41,070 nucleotides of DNA from Prochlorococcaceae cyanobacterium jk18x1bzbins.87 (GCA_022826535.1 JAJDUS010000073.1:1-41070), one strand, 5' to 3'. Shown: positions 26,306 to 34,721, numbered from the stretch's first letter. Made by a program: numbers and translations. Notes: generated by a model from the sequence alone, not told the origin.

Positions 26306-27160
26306 ATGTCGCAAGGGACACCCCTCAATGAGGCCCAGGCTCTGGACTGGTTGCGCCAGTTGGAGGATCCTGGCCAGCGCTACTACGCCGCCTGGTGGCT
26401 GGGGCGGATGCGCTCCCATCATCCGGAGGCGGTGCCCCTGCTGATTCAGGCCCTGGCGGAGCGGGGTCCCCGTCCGGACCCCGCAAGCGGCATTGACGAA
26501 CCCAACCCCATTGCCCGCAATGCAGCCCGCGCCCTGGGCAAACTGGCGGATTCCCGGGCCACTGATCCCCTGTTGGAAGCCCTGGAGTCCTCTGATGATG
26601 GGTTGCGGGAGGCCGCTGCCCGATCCTTGGGCCAGTTGGGCGCCATCAAGGCGCGGCGGCCCATGCTGCGGCGTCTGGCGCCAGGACCGTTGGTGGCAGG
26701 GGCTCCACGCCCAGGCACCAGCCGGCTGATGGAACCCTGTGAGGCGCTCCTGGAAGCTCTGGGGGCCCTGGGGTGGCAGGAGGAGGATGGGTCCACAATC
26801 ACGGACCGCGAACCGCTGCTGGCGGTGGTGCGGGCCTATGCAGACCATGAACGCCCGCTGATCCGTTCCGCCGCCTGTCGCAGCCTGCTGCAGCTCACCC
26901 AGGAGGATGGCTGGGGTGAGCAACTGGTCCATCTGTTGCAACACAACGAACTCCAGGTGCGGCGGGCAGCCCTGCTGGATCTGGGGGCCACCGGCTGGCG
27001 CCTGGCGGGTGCCGCCATTGCCCGGACCTTGGCGGAGAACAGCCTGAAGCTCATCGCCCTGCGGGGCTTGGTGGAGAACAGCCCGGCACGGAACCAGGCC
27101 AGCCCATCCCCCTCACCGGAGGAGGTTGAGCTGCTGCTTGCCATGGATGATCTTCTTTAA
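26306..27160 (+). CDS. cpcE: Phycocyanobilin lyase alpha subunit CpcE
   Basis: A 284-aa protein built of HEAT-like repeats: YYAAWWLGRMRSHHPEAVPL, NPIARNAARALGKLADSRAT, DDGLREAAARSLGQLGAIKA and, later, LIRSAACRSLLQLTQEDGW. The YYAAWWLG and ARNAARALGKL segments are typical of CpcE. With CpcF it forms the E/F-type lyase that attaches phycocyanobilin to Cys-84 of CpcA. ATG 26306 (MSQGTPLNEAQALDWL) was chosen because a longer frame from 26267 runs through the terminator hairpin. cpcF starts 8 bp downstream. Confidence 0.92.
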   Translation: MSQGTPLNEAQALDWLRQLEDPGQRYYAAWWLGRMRSHHPEAVPLLIQALAERGPRPDPASGIDEPNPIARNAARALGKLADSRATDPLLEALESSDDGLREAAARSLGQLGAIKARRPMLRRLAPGPLVAGAPRPGTSRLMEPCEALLEALGALGWQEEDGSTITDREPLLAVVRAYADHERPLIRSAACRSLLQLTQEDGWGEQLVHLLQHNELQVRRAALLDLGATGWRLAGAAIARTLAENSLKLIALRGLVENSPARNQASPSPSPEEVELLLAMDDLL

Positions 27161-27168
27161 GCCCCCCT

Positions 27169-27846
27169 ATGCCCTCCGCGCTTCCTGATTCCCGGCAGGT
27201 GCAGGTCCTCATGGACGCCGTGCAGGCTGCCCAGACCGCAGATGACCTCACCGATGCGGTGGAAGACCTTTCCGCCTGTCCCCATCCCATGGCCATCCCC
27301 TGCTTGATTCAGGTTTTAGGCTTTAACAACCCTGGGGCAGCCGTGGCGGCGGTGGATGGCCTGGTGGCCATTGGTTCTGCCGCTGTGCCGGCCATCCTCG
27401 CCCATCTGGATGAGTACAACTATGGCGCCAGGGCCTGGAGTGTGCGGGCCCTGGCGGGGATTGGCGATCTGCGGGGGCTGCCGCTGCTGGAGCGGGCCCT
27501 GGCCCAGGATATTGGTCCCAGTGTGCGGCGGGCCGCTGCCCGGGGCATGGGTGGCCTTCAACCCCATGGCTTCACAGCCCAACAGCGGCAGGAGTTGGCT
27601 GAGCGGATTTTGCCCCAGCTCAAGGCCGCTTGCGGGGATGAAGAGTGGATTGTGCGCTATGCCGTGGCGGTGGGGCTGGAGAGCATGGAACACTGGTGGC
27701 AGCCCCCCGCTGCCCAGCGGCAGCGCCTGCTGGACATCCTTGAGCCATTGGCTGATCCTCAACGGGAAGCGGTGCCCGTGGTGTGGCTACGGGCCCGGTT
27801 GGCCCTCAACCGTCTGGCGGCCCCCTCCCCTGTGACCCGTGCTTGA
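27169..27846 (+). CDS. cpcF: Phycocyanobilin lyase beta subunit CpcF
   Basis: A 225-aa HEAT-repeat protein: VQAAQTADDLTDAVEDLSAC, PCLIQVLGFNNPGAAVAAVD, YNYGARAWSVRALAGIGDLR, GPSVRRAAARGMGGLQ and EEWIVRYAVAVGLESM. The GARAWAxRALAxIGDPR-type block is diagnostic of CpcF. It is the partner of CpcE for CpcA Cys-84. Placed 8 bp after cpcE and 9 bp before cpcT, so the three are one transcriptional unit. Confidence 0.92.
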   Translation: MPSALPDSRQVQVLMDAVQAAQTADDLTDAVEDLSACPHPMAIPCLIQVLGFNNPGAAVAAVDGLVAIGSAAVPAILAHLDEYNYGARAWSVRALAGIGDLRGLPLLERALAQDIGPSVRRAAARGMGGLQPHGFTAQQRQELAERILPQLKAACGDEEWIVRYAVAVGLESMEHWWQPPAAQRQRLLDILEPLADPQREAVPVVWLRARLALNRLAAPSPVTRA

Positions 27847-27855
27847 TGTTCTGCC

Positions 27856-28443
27856 ATGACCTTGATCGCCCGCCGCCTGCTGGAGCGCCTCAGCGGCGTC
27901 TTTTCCAATGAAGCACAGGCGGTGGCCAATCCACCCCTCTTTGCCTCCATCCAGGTTGTGTTCCGCCCCACACCCCAGTTGGCCCCCGGTTCTCTGCTGC
28001 TGGAGCAGGCCTATGCCCTGGATCCAAGCCAGCCCTACCGCATTCGTGTGTTGAGGGTCCGCCACCACCAGGAGCAGGGCCTGATCATTGAAAATTGGGC
28101 CCTCCACGCTGAAGAGCGCTTTTATGGCGCCACCATGGACCCGGAGCATCTGATCCGGATCCGGCAGCAGGATTTGACCCTGTTGCAGGGCTGCACCTAC
28201 CTGGTGGAGACGGCAGGAGATGGATTCCGGGGCGAGGTGGAGCCCGGTTGCAACTGCCGGGTGCAGCGGGCCGGCCGCGAGACCTATCTGGTGAGTTGCT
28301 TTGAAGTGGGGGAAGGCTGGCTGCGCACCACGGATCAAGGCTTTGATCCCCAAACCCACACCCATGTCTGGGGCGGCGTCGCCGGTGCGTTCGCATTTGA
28401 ACGCACCAGGAGCTTTGCGGCGGAACTGCCCGAATCCTGGTAG
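27856..28443 (+). CDS. cpcT: Phycocyanobilin lyase CpcT (second CpeT/CpcT-family gene)
   Basis: A 195-aa protein: RRLLERLSGVFSNEAQAVAN, SIQVVFRPTPQLAPGSLLLE, QAYALDPSQPYRIRVLRV, LIIENWALHAEERFYGA, LTLLQGCTYLVE, GFRGEVEPGCNCRVQRAGRE, TYLVSCFEV and the closing TDQGFDPQTHTHVWGGVAG. This is the canonical CpcT/CpeT pattern; CpcT attaches phycocyanobilin to Cys-153 of CpcB. It closes the cpcE-cpcF-cpcT run. The 24310 paralogue shares the fold but little of the central region. The next gene is convergent. Confidence 0.9.
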   Translation: MTLIARRLLERLSGVFSNEAQAVANPPLFASIQVVFRPTPQLAPGSLLLEQAYALDPSQPYRIRVLRVRHHQEQGLIIENWALHAEERFYGATMDPEHLIRIRQQDLTLLQGCTYLVETAGDGFRGEVEPGCNCRVQRAGRETYLVSCFEVGEGWLRTTDQGFDPQTHTHVWGGVAGAFAFERTRSFAAELPESW

Positions 28444-28469
28444 TCCCCGAAGCGTTGGCAGGCCATGGG

Positions 28470-30053
28470 TCAGTGGTGCCCCCCGGGCCACCCCTCATAA
28501 GACACCCGCTGACGAAACAGACCCTCCAACTCATCCACCACCTGCTCAACACTGATCCCATCAGTGGCCACGGTCACCCCATCCTCAGCCGGCCGTAGGG
28601 GCGCTTCCGTGCGGGTGCGATCCAGATGGTCCCGCTCGGCAATCTGGGCCTCCAGTGTGGCCAGCGGTGGGGGCGCCTGACCCCGCTGGGTCATATCGGC
28701 GGCCCGCCGCCGGGCCCGCTCCGCCACGGTGGCGGTCAGATACACCTTCAGCTCTGCGTGGGGGAAGACGGCAGTACCCATATCCCTCCCCTCGCTCACC
28801 AATCCCCCCTGTTGCCCAAGCATCCGCTGTTGCCGGGTCAGCACCTGGCGCACCTGGGGCAGGGCCGCCACCCGGGGAACAGTGGCGGTGACACGGGGAA
28901 GGCGAATGGCATCGCTCACATCCACCCCATTGATGCAGATCACCTGCTGCCCATGGTCTCCCCAGGCAAGCCGCAACTCCATGGCGTCCAGCAACTGCTG
29001 CAGGGCCCCATCGGGATGGATGGGCTGCTGGCGCTCCAGCATGAGCCAGGCCACAGCACGATACATGGCGCCGGTGTCCAGATGGAGGAGGCCCAGCCGC
29101 CCTCCCAGGAGGCGGGTTACCGTGCTTTTGCCCGTTCCCGCCGGCCCGTCAATGGCGATGATGGGCTTGCGGCTCAGCAGGAATTTGTGATCCAGCAGAC
29201 GGGCTGGGCCCACATGGGCCGCCACCCCCAACATGGCCACCCCATCCAGGTGCGGGCAGGGCTGCAGGGTGAGGGGATTCACCAGTTGGACATAGTCCAC
29301 GGGCAGCCCTGCAGACTCCAAGGGGGCGCGCACCAACTGTTCCAGGACCGTGGCGCGGCGCTCACCCCCATGCACCGCGGCCTCTGCGTTTCCCAGGGCC
29401 TGGGGCAACAGGGCGGCCTGCCGCCGCTGCGCCGGGCTGAGGCGGCTGTTCCTTGAGCTATGGGGAAGACCATCCTCCTCCCGCACCACGGGAACCGGCA
29501 GCAGACGGCAGCGCCCCTCGTAAAATGCGGGAAGGCAATGGCGCAACACCGTGAGTTGCTGCCAGTCCTTTTCCCCCATGGCCACCAGGGTGGGCCGCAC
29601 CCGCTCCAGGAGCCGCTCCATCACCATGAGCACCCCCGCAAAATGGCCCGGTCGGCAGGGACCGCAGAGGGTCCGGATCAGGGATGGCTTGAGCTGGGGA
29701 CCAGCCTTGGCGTGGCCAGCCTTGGCATCACCGTAAATGTCCTCCACCGCGGGAAACCAGATGGCATCGGCACCGGCGGCGCCCGCCTTTTGCCCATCTC
29801 CATCAGGATGTCTCGGGTAGGTCGTAAAGTCTTCTCCCGCTGCAAATTGGGTGGGGTTGACAAACACACTCACCAGGACCCGCGCCCCTGGGCCACGGGC
29901 TGCACGGATGAGCTGCTCATGGCCGGGATGCAGTCCACCCATGGTGGGAACAAAATGAACCGGGCCAGGGGCAGCGGCCAGCCACTGGTCCAATTCACTG
30001 TTGCTGTGCAGGATCACCACATCATCAACCCGAGACTTTGAAGGCTCCACCAT
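28470..30053 (-). CDS. panC/cmk: Bifunctional pantoate-beta-alanine ligase / cytidylate kinase
   Basis: A 527-aa fusion. Residues ~1-285 are PanC: VHFVPTMGGLHPGHEQLIRA with the HxGH ATP site, VSVFVNPTQFAAGEDFTTYP, and RTLCGPCRPGHFAGVLMVME. Residues ~295-527 are Cmk: IAIDGPAGTGKSTVTRLLGG (P-loop), HLDTGAMYRAVAWLMLER and GGLVSEGRDMGTAVFPHAEL. It makes pantothenate from pantoate and beta-alanine and phosphorylates CMP/dCMP. The fused form is typical of cyanobacteria. The PanC motif CGPxRPGHF and Cmk EGRDMGTVVFP are complete. The ATG at 30053 overlaps the divergent purM start inside one CATG. In-frame GTG codons at 30020 and 30017 may be the true starts, since homologues begin close to VVILHSNSEL. 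Confidence 0.93.
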   Translation of the reverse strand: MVEPSKSRVDDVVILHSNSELDQWLAAAPGPVHFVPTMGGLHPGHEQLIRAARGPGARVLVSVFVNPTQFAAGEDFTTYPRHPDGDGQKAGAAGADAIWFPAVEDIYGDAKAGHAKAGPQLKPSLIRTLCGPCRPGHFAGVLMVMERLLERVRPTLVAMGEKDWQQLTVLRHCLPAFYEGRCRLLPVPVVREEDGLPHSSRNSRLSPAQRRQAALLPQALGNAEAAVHGGERRATVLEQLVRAPLESAGLPVDYVQLVNPLTLQPCPHLDGVAMLGVAAHVGPARLLDHKFLLSRKPIIAIDGPAGTGKSTVTRLLGGRLGLLHLDTGAMYRAVAWLMLERQQPIHPDGALQQLLDAMELRLAWGDHGQQVICINGVDVSDAIRLPRVTATVPRVAALPQVRQVLTRQQRMLGQQGGLVSEGRDMGTAVFPHAELKVYLTATVAERARRRAADMTQRGQAPPPLATLEAQIAERDHLDRTRTEAPLRPAEDGVTVATDGISVEQVVDELEGLFRQRVSYEGWPGGHH

Positions 30054-31083
30054 GGACTATCGCAGCGCAGGCGTGGACATTGAAGCGGGCAATGCCTTTG
30101 TTGCCCGGATCCGCAGCATGGCAGCCAGCACGCGCCGTCCTGAAGTGGTGGGCAGTTTGGGGGGCTTTGGCGGACTCTGCCATGTGCCCGCGGGTCTGCA
30201 ACAGCCCCTGCTGGTGGCCGGGGCCGATGGGGTGGGCACCAAGCTGGCCCTGGCGCAAGCATGGGGCTACCACCGGCAGGTGGGGGTTGATCTGGTGGCC
30301 ATGAGTGTGAATGACGTGGTCACCAGCGGTGCAGACCCCCTGTTCTTTCTGGACTACGTTGCCAGTGGCCACCTGATCGCTGATCAGTTGGTGGCGGCCG
30401 TGGAGGGCATGGCCTGGGCCTGCCGCATCAGCGGCTGTGCCTTGCTGGGGGGAGAAACCGCAGAGATGCCCGGCTTCTATGACGACGGCCGCTATGACAT
30501 GGCCGGCTTTTGCGTGGGGGTGGTGGATGCCCCGACCCTAGTGGATGGACACCACATCCAGCCGGGGGACCAGTTGATTGCTGTTGCCAGCTCAGGACCC
30601 CACAGCAATGGCTTCAGCTTGATTCGACAGGTGTTGGACCACAGTGGCGTGGACCCCCATGCCCTGGGCCCGGAGCCGGGTATGACACTGGCTCAACAAC
30701 TGATGGAGCCCACCCGCCTTTATGCCCCGCTGGTGCGCCAGTTGCGCCAGCGGGGCATTCCCCTCCATGGGATGGTGCATATCACCGGTGGTGGATTGCC
30801 AGGGAATCTACCCCGTTGTCTTCCCGAAGACGCCAACCTGCATCTGGCCCTTGATACAGGCAGTTGGTCCATCCCTCCCCTGTTCCGCTGGTTGCAGCAG
30901 CAGGGAGGGATTCCAGAGGCCGACCTTTGGAACACCTTCAATCTGGGCATCGGCTTTTGCCTGGTGGTGCCTCCCCATAGGATGGATGAGGCCATGGCCT
31001 GCGGCCGGGATTGTGGTGAGCGGTGCTGGCGCCTTGGGCAAGTCCTGGCCGGTCGGGGACCCTTGGAGGGGCTGCCCTCCTAG
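30052..31083 (+). CDS. purM: Phosphoribosylformylglycinamidine cyclo-ligase (AIR synthetase)
   Basis: A 343-aa protein starting MDYRSAGVDIEAGNAFVARI, with GSLGGFGGLCHV, the nucleotide-binding VAGADGVGTKLALAQ, VGVDLVAMSVNDVVTSGADP, CALLGGETAEMPGFY and ASSGPHSNGFSLIR. It converts FGAM to AIR with ATP in purine synthesis. All family blocks are present at the usual length. It is transcribed divergently from panC/cmk, with essentially no space between the annotated starts. Confidence 0.95.
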   Translation: MDYRSAGVDIEAGNAFVARIRSMAASTRRPEVVGSLGGFGGLCHVPAGLQQPLLVAGADGVGTKLALAQAWGYHRQVGVDLVAMSVNDVVTSGADPLFFLDYVASGHLIADQLVAAVEGMAWACRISGCALLGGETAEMPGFYDDGRYDMAGFCVGVVDAPTLVDGHHIQPGDQLIAVASSGPHSNGFSLIRQVLDHSGVDPHALGPEPGMTLAQQLMEPTRLYAPLVRQLRQRGIPLHGMVHITGGGLPGNLPRCLPEDANLHLALDTGSWSIPPLFRWLQQQGGIPEADLWNTFNLGIGFCLVVPPHRMDEAMACGRDCGERCWRLGQVLAGRGPLEGLPS

Positions 31084-31223
31084 GCGCTGCTTTGTCCGTC
31101 GGGAAGAGGGAATTGAAAGGGGCCAGCGGTGGAGTCGAGGGCCGCCTCCCATGGCAGAATCGGCCTTCTATGGCAGAATGAAAGTGTGAACAGCGTTCAT
31201 ACATTCCCTAACCTGATTTAACG

Positions 31224-31820
31224 GTGACTTCCAGCTTCCCCTCCAATCGCATCACCCGCCGGCGCAGTTCCGCCGGTCTACCCAATCTCCAGCCCCCCAT
31301 CCGCCCCCAGCTTCGGCCTCCCCTGCGCAGCCCCTCTAGCGCCCCCGTCACGCCCCGGGCCCCCTTCCTCACCCTGAACGACCATGGCAGGGTCTATGTG
31401 GCGGATCTACCGAAGCTGAGTGATGGTCAACTGGCCAATCTGGCCCGGGAAGCCGGCGAGGTGTTTGCCAGCCTGGAGCAGCGCATTGCCCAGTTGGAGG
31501 CGGATCTGGACACCACGCCACGGGATGCGGTGATTCGCGCCTGCACCAAGCGGGATATCACCGCCCGCTTCATGAAGGCCATTGAAGAGGAGCAGAACAA
31601 CCGTCGCAATAATCCCCAGTTGATGGCCGCAGCGGGTGAGTCCCTCTCCCGCACCTTCATGGAAGTGGCGCGCCACCGGCTCCCGGGGGGGGCATTTGAT
31701 TCCTTGCTGCAAGAGGCCCTGACCCTTGTCCACCAGCAGGAGGAAGGGGGGCAACGGGAACGGGATTCTTCCCTGAGGAAGCGGTTGCCCGTGGTGGTGT
31801 CCGACATGTCCGCCACCTGA
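31224..31820 (+). CDS. Conserved cyanobacterial hypothetical protein with coiled-coil region
   Basis: A 198-aa protein with a GTG start (31224). The first ~55 residues are basic and Pro/Ser/Arg-rich, probably disordered. A compact part follows: PFLTLNDHGRVYVADLPKLS, DGQLANLAREAGEVFASLEQ, RIAQLEADL, RDAVIRACTKRDITARFMKA and IEEEQNNRRNNPQ. The LAREAGEVFASLEQRIAQLE segment is heptad-like. I recognise the type from marine Synechococcus/Prochlorococcus genomes but know no function. It ends 6 bp before yjbQ, suggesting co-transcription. Confidence 0.75.
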   Translation: MTSSFPSNRITRRRSSAGLPNLQPPIRPQLRPPLRSPSSAPVTPRAPFLTLNDHGRVYVADLPKLSDGQLANLAREAGEVFASLEQRIAQLEADLDTTPRDAVIRACTKRDITARFMKAIEEEQNNRRNNPQLMAAAGESLSRTFMEVARHRLPGGAFDSLLQEALTLVHQQEEGGQRERDSSLRKRLPVVVSDMSAT

Positions 31821-31826
31821 ACGCCC

Positions 31827-32276
31827 ATGGCCCAATACCTGCAGCAACTCAACTTCTCAACCTCTGGTCAAGGCTTCATCAACATCACCCGCCATATTGC
31901 TGCTGTTCTTGAAGACAGTGGCCTGGGGCAGGGCCTCATCTGCCTCAGTTGTCTCCACACCAGCGCCAGCCTCTCCATCAACGAGAACGCCGATCCCAGT
32001 GTGCTCACGGATCTACTGGCCCACCTGGATGCCCTCGCCCCCGCAGAAGGTGCTCGCCCCCTCAGTGGTTACGGGTCTGTTCGCACCTACGGCCACAGCA
32101 ATGAGGGGCCTGATGACATGCCTGCCCATATTCGCACCATGCTCACCAATACCCACCTCAATCTCAGCTTTACGGATGGACACCTGCTCCTTGGCCAGTG
32201 GCAGGGCGTCTATCTCATCGAGCACCGCACCAGACCCCAAACACGGGTGGTGAGTATTCACTGCCTGGGGGATTGA
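31827..32276 (+). CDS. YjbQ/UPF0047 family protein
   Basis: A 149-aa protein with the complete UPF0047 signature: GFINITRHIAAVLEDSGLGQ, GLICLSCLHTSASLSINENA, DPSVLTDLLAHLDALAP, GPDDMPAHIRTMLTNTHLNL, GHLLLGQWQGVYLIEHRTRP. The conserved residues of the family's site (HTSAxLxINENAD, the DDMPAHI His) are present. Members have weak thiamine-phosphate synthase activity; the physiological role is not settled. The length is normal. Confidence 0.9.
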   Translation: MAQYLQQLNFSTSGQGFINITRHIAAVLEDSGLGQGLICLSCLHTSASLSINENADPSVLTDLLAHLDALAPAEGARPLSGYGSVRTYGHSNEGPDDMPAHIRTMLTNTHLNLSFTDGHLLLGQWQGVYLIEHRTRPQTRVVSIHCLGD

Positions 32277-32290
32277 TGGGAGCAACAGGC

Positions 32291-32515
32291 TCATGCCCCA
32301 AGAAGACCTGTTTCCGCAAGAAAAGATGCAAGCCAACTGGGGACACCGTCACGCGCCCACCTCCACCACCGTCCTTGACCCAAATAAACGTCTTCCCCCG
32401 TAAGGTAGGCCTTGGCCAGTTCAGCCGAGGGGATAGTGGCAAGGCTATCGCCCCGGCTGACCCGCCATAGCCGTCTTGAGGCCAGGAGTTGAGGGGACGG
32501 CTGTTTGGGCGACAT
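32291..32515 (-). CDS. Small conserved-looking protein (74-80 aa)
   Basis: From an ATG at 32515 (an in-frame ATG at 32533 adds six residues): MSPKQPSPQLLASRRLWRVS, RGDSLATIPSAELAKAYLTG, EDVYLGQGRWWRWARDGVPS, WLASFLAETGLLGA. The composition (a WWRWA block between amphipathic segments) looks protein-like rather than random, and the gene sits convergent to yjbQ with 14 bp between the stops. Similar short proteins may exist in other Synechococcus, which I cannot check. No function proposed. Confidence 0.5.
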   Translation of the reverse strand: MSPKQPSPQLLASRRLWRVSRGDSLATIPSAELAKAYLTGEDVYLGQGRWWRWARDGVPSWLASFLAETGLLGA

Positions 32516-32611
32516 GGACAAACCCCATTCCAAGGCAACACCTATCCTTCTAACAACTGACCGGAAAAACGCAAGGGCAGATCAGCCGTTGATTCATTCC
32601 CATCCCCGTTG

Positions 32612-33745
32612 TCAGTTCCCATCCCGGATGCTGGACTGTCCAGAACACTCTTCGGGCGCTGGAAAGCCCAGTTGCTGGGCAGTCCAAGCGGCCGTGGCTG
32701 GTGCCAAAAGAATGCCATTGCGGTAATGGCCACTGGTGAGCAACAAGCCAGGGGCCAGGGTTGCCAACAGCGGTGCAGGGCGGCCTATGGGTCGGGCCCG
32801 GAGCCCCTGCCAGCGGCGCACCACCTGAGCCTCCTGCAGCCACCCTGGCGCTGCGCCATCCAGCTGCAGCATCTGATCCAGACAACGGGCCTGGCTCCGG
32901 TCCCCTGGCTCCACAGTGGCCCCAATCCACAGATGGTGGCGCTGCGGACGAGGAATCAGATGCACCCCACGCCACACCACAGGCCCTGGCAAGCCCTGTG
33001 GTGGCAACATGGGGCAGTGGAGTTCAGCCGCCTGGCCCAGCACAGAGCTCATGGGCCAGTTCAACTGGATGGCCGGATCCAGGGCCGCCAACAGCGGGCC
33101 GGCGCCCAACCCTGGGCAAAGCACTACGGCTGAGACCGAGAGGGTTGTGGGGCAGTCGGGATCGCTTGCCTGCAACTGAAGGCGCCAATCCTGACCGCTG
33201 GGCTTCAGACCCGTCACTTGGGCGGGCCAACGCTGGACGCCCAAGCGCTCAGCCCCCATGGCCAAGGTGGCCAGGAGTGGGCCAGGATCCAGTTGTCCAT
33301 CCTGGGGAGACCAGAGACCACCCTGCAAATCGGTGGCCGCCAGGGCAGGCCAGTGGTTGAGGAGTTGGTCGCGGGTGCGCCAGGCCAGGGGACATCCCTC
33401 CCCTTGGCGCTGGCGCGCCAGCGCCTGAAGCTGTTCCACATCATCCGGTTGGTGGCAAAGCACCATAAGCCCCCATTGCTGGGGGATAGAGTTGGGATCC
33501 AGTAATGGCAACCATTGGCGCCACAGGGCAATGGAGGCACGCCGCAACCGCCAACTGCGGCCCCGGAGGCGCCGGCTACAGTGGCCCATCAACACCCCCA
33601 GAGCCGCCAAACTACCGCGTTGCGGACCGGTACCCTGGGGCGCAATCCACACCACCTGGGCGCCACAGCGGGCCAGCCACCAGGCGGTGACGCTACCTAC
33701 GCCGCCGGCGCCAACCACGGCAACGGGTCCATGGCAAATGGGCAT
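32612..33745 (-). CDS. FAD-dependent oxidoreductase (DAO/glycine-oxidase-like)
   Basis: A 377-aa protein: VAVVGAGGVGSVTAWWLARC is the N-terminal dinucleotide-binding GxGxxG motif, followed by 'SLAALGVLMGHCSRRLRGRS'. The substrate half shows GGLWSPQDGQLDPGPLLATL, VSAVVLCPGLGAGPLL and RGVHLIPRPQRHHLWIGATV. The C-terminal FAD motif is RWQGLRARPIGRPAPLLATL then LLTSGHYRNGILLAPATA. This is the D-amino-acid oxidase fold, close to ThiO glycine oxidases. yjbQ nearby would fit a thiamine link, but the substrate cannot be told from sequence. ATG 33745 (MPICHGPVAVVGAG) is more likely than an in-frame start at 33769. Confidence 0.85.
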   Translation of the reverse strand: MPICHGPVAVVGAGGVGSVTAWWLARCGAQVVWIAPQGTGPQRGSLAALGVLMGHCSRRLRGRSWRLRRASIALWRQWLPLLDPNSIPQQWGLMVLCHQPDDVEQLQALARQRQGEGCPLAWRTRDQLLNHWPALAATDLQGGLWSPQDGQLDPGPLLATLAMGAERLGVQRWPAQVTGLKPSGQDWRLQLQASDPDCPTTLSVSAVVLCPGLGAGPLLAALDPAIQLNWPMSSVLGQAAELHCPMLPPQGLPGPVVWRGVHLIPRPQRHHLWIGATVEPGDRSQARCLDQMLQLDGAAPGWLQEAQVVRRWQGLRARPIGRPAPLLATLAPGLLLTSGHYRNGILLAPATAAWTAQQLGFPAPEECSGQSSIRDGN

Positions 33746-33780
33746 GAATGGTAATCTCAGCAAGTTCACTTAACACATCC

Positions 33781-34176
33781 ATGGGACCCTTACTGCCGCG
33801 TCTCTTCACAACCCTCTTCAAATTCATTACGCTGGTGGTGGTGGCTTTTATTCTCTTGGGGTCCCCGGTCGCCCCCGGTTTTGCGTACATCGACACGCAG
33901 GGGGAAATCATGCAGGAGATCATTGACCCTTGCTTTCTCGCCGCTGCCGAGCAAACCAGGCGCAGGAATCCTGAACTTTATAGGGGCATGAGCAATGATG
34001 ATCTTCTCAAGATGATGAAAATGCTGAGCCCGGAGGACCCGCTGACGCTGGCCTCAAACTTTGAGGACTCGGTGGACCTGCAGAGCATGACCCACCAGGA
34101 GCGTTTCAAGCTGTATGGTGTGGGTAGGGAGATGTGTATCTCCAAAGTCACGGGAGACGAAGGAAAGCGGGAATGA
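33781..34176 (+). CDS. Exported hypothetical protein, tandem paralogue 1
   Basis: A 131-aa protein from ATG 33781: MGPLLPRLFTTLFKFITLVV then VAFILLGSPVAPGFA, a signal peptide or membrane anchor. The mature part reads YIDTQGEIMQEIIDPCFLAA, 'ELYRGMSNDDLLKMMKML', 'FEDSVDLQSMTHQERFKLYG' and REMCI. Two cysteines (DPCF and EMCI) could form a disulphide. The family is unknown to me. The next gene encodes a close relative with the same plan. It reads away from the FAD oxidoreductase gene, the starts being only 35 bp apart. Confidence 0.75.
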   Translation: MGPLLPRLFTTLFKFITLVVVAFILLGSPVAPGFAYIDTQGEIMQEIIDPCFLAAAEQTRRRNPELYRGMSNDDLLKMMKMLSPEDPLTLASNFEDSVDLQSMTHQERFKLYGVGREMCISKVTGDEGKRE

Positions 34177-34192
34177 TGCAAGGGGGCGCGTT

Positions 34193-34651
34193 TTGAGGTT
34201 TTTCAGTGATTTCCCCAGAACGAGGGGGCATGGGCTCAGCCAGGAGTTTCATTGGTGGGGTCGCGCTGCGCTTGCCAGTTTCCGACGCATTACGCCATGG
34301 CTTGTCATGGCTTTCCTGCTGCTGGGTCCCCTTGCCCCTCCCGGTTTTGCTGTGATTGATATCCAAGGGGAAATCATGCGGCAAGTGATTGACCCCTGCT
34401 TTCTCGCCGCTGCTCGGCAGAAAAAGCGCAACAAACCTGAACGTTATCGGGGGACGAGCGCTGAGGATCTTCTTCATGCAATGAAAGTGCTGGCAGGGCT
34501 CAGTTCAGAGGGCATGTCCGAGTTCGTTGCCGATTTTGAGGCCTCGGCAGACCTGGAGAGCATGACCCACCTGGAGCGTTTTGACGTCTATGACGCTGCT
34601 CGGCAGTCCTGCATCGCCGCCGGCAGAGACGAACCCTCCAGCAGCAGATAA
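34193..34651 (+). CDS. Exported hypothetical protein, tandem paralogue 2 (start uncertain)
   Basis: The mature part parallels the preceding gene: VIDIQGEIMRQVIDPCFLAA, 'ERYRGTSAEDLLHAMKVL', 'FEASADLESMTHLERFDVYD' and RQSCI, with both cysteines kept. The signal-like segment is ITPWLVMAFLLLGPLAPPGFA. A TTG at 34193 is preceded by aaggggg at fair spacing and is taken as the start. An ATG at 34115 would overlap the upstream gene, and an ATG inside the hydrophobic segment would shorten the signal. The two genes are a tandem duplication that has diverged. Function unknown. Confidence 0.65.
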   Translation: MRFFSDFPRTRGHGLSQEFHWWGRAALASFRRITPWLVMAFLLLGPLAPPGFAVIDIQGEIMRQVIDPCFLAAARQKKRNKPERYRGTSAEDLLHAMKVLAGLSSEGMSEFVADFEASADLESMTHLERFDVYDAARQSCIAAGRDEPSSSR

Positions 34652-34721
34652 GGTGAATACACTTGCGGGATCTTTGCGGCCCCAGGGGCTGCAAATCCTG
34701 CTCGCTCCTGCCAGCGCCACC

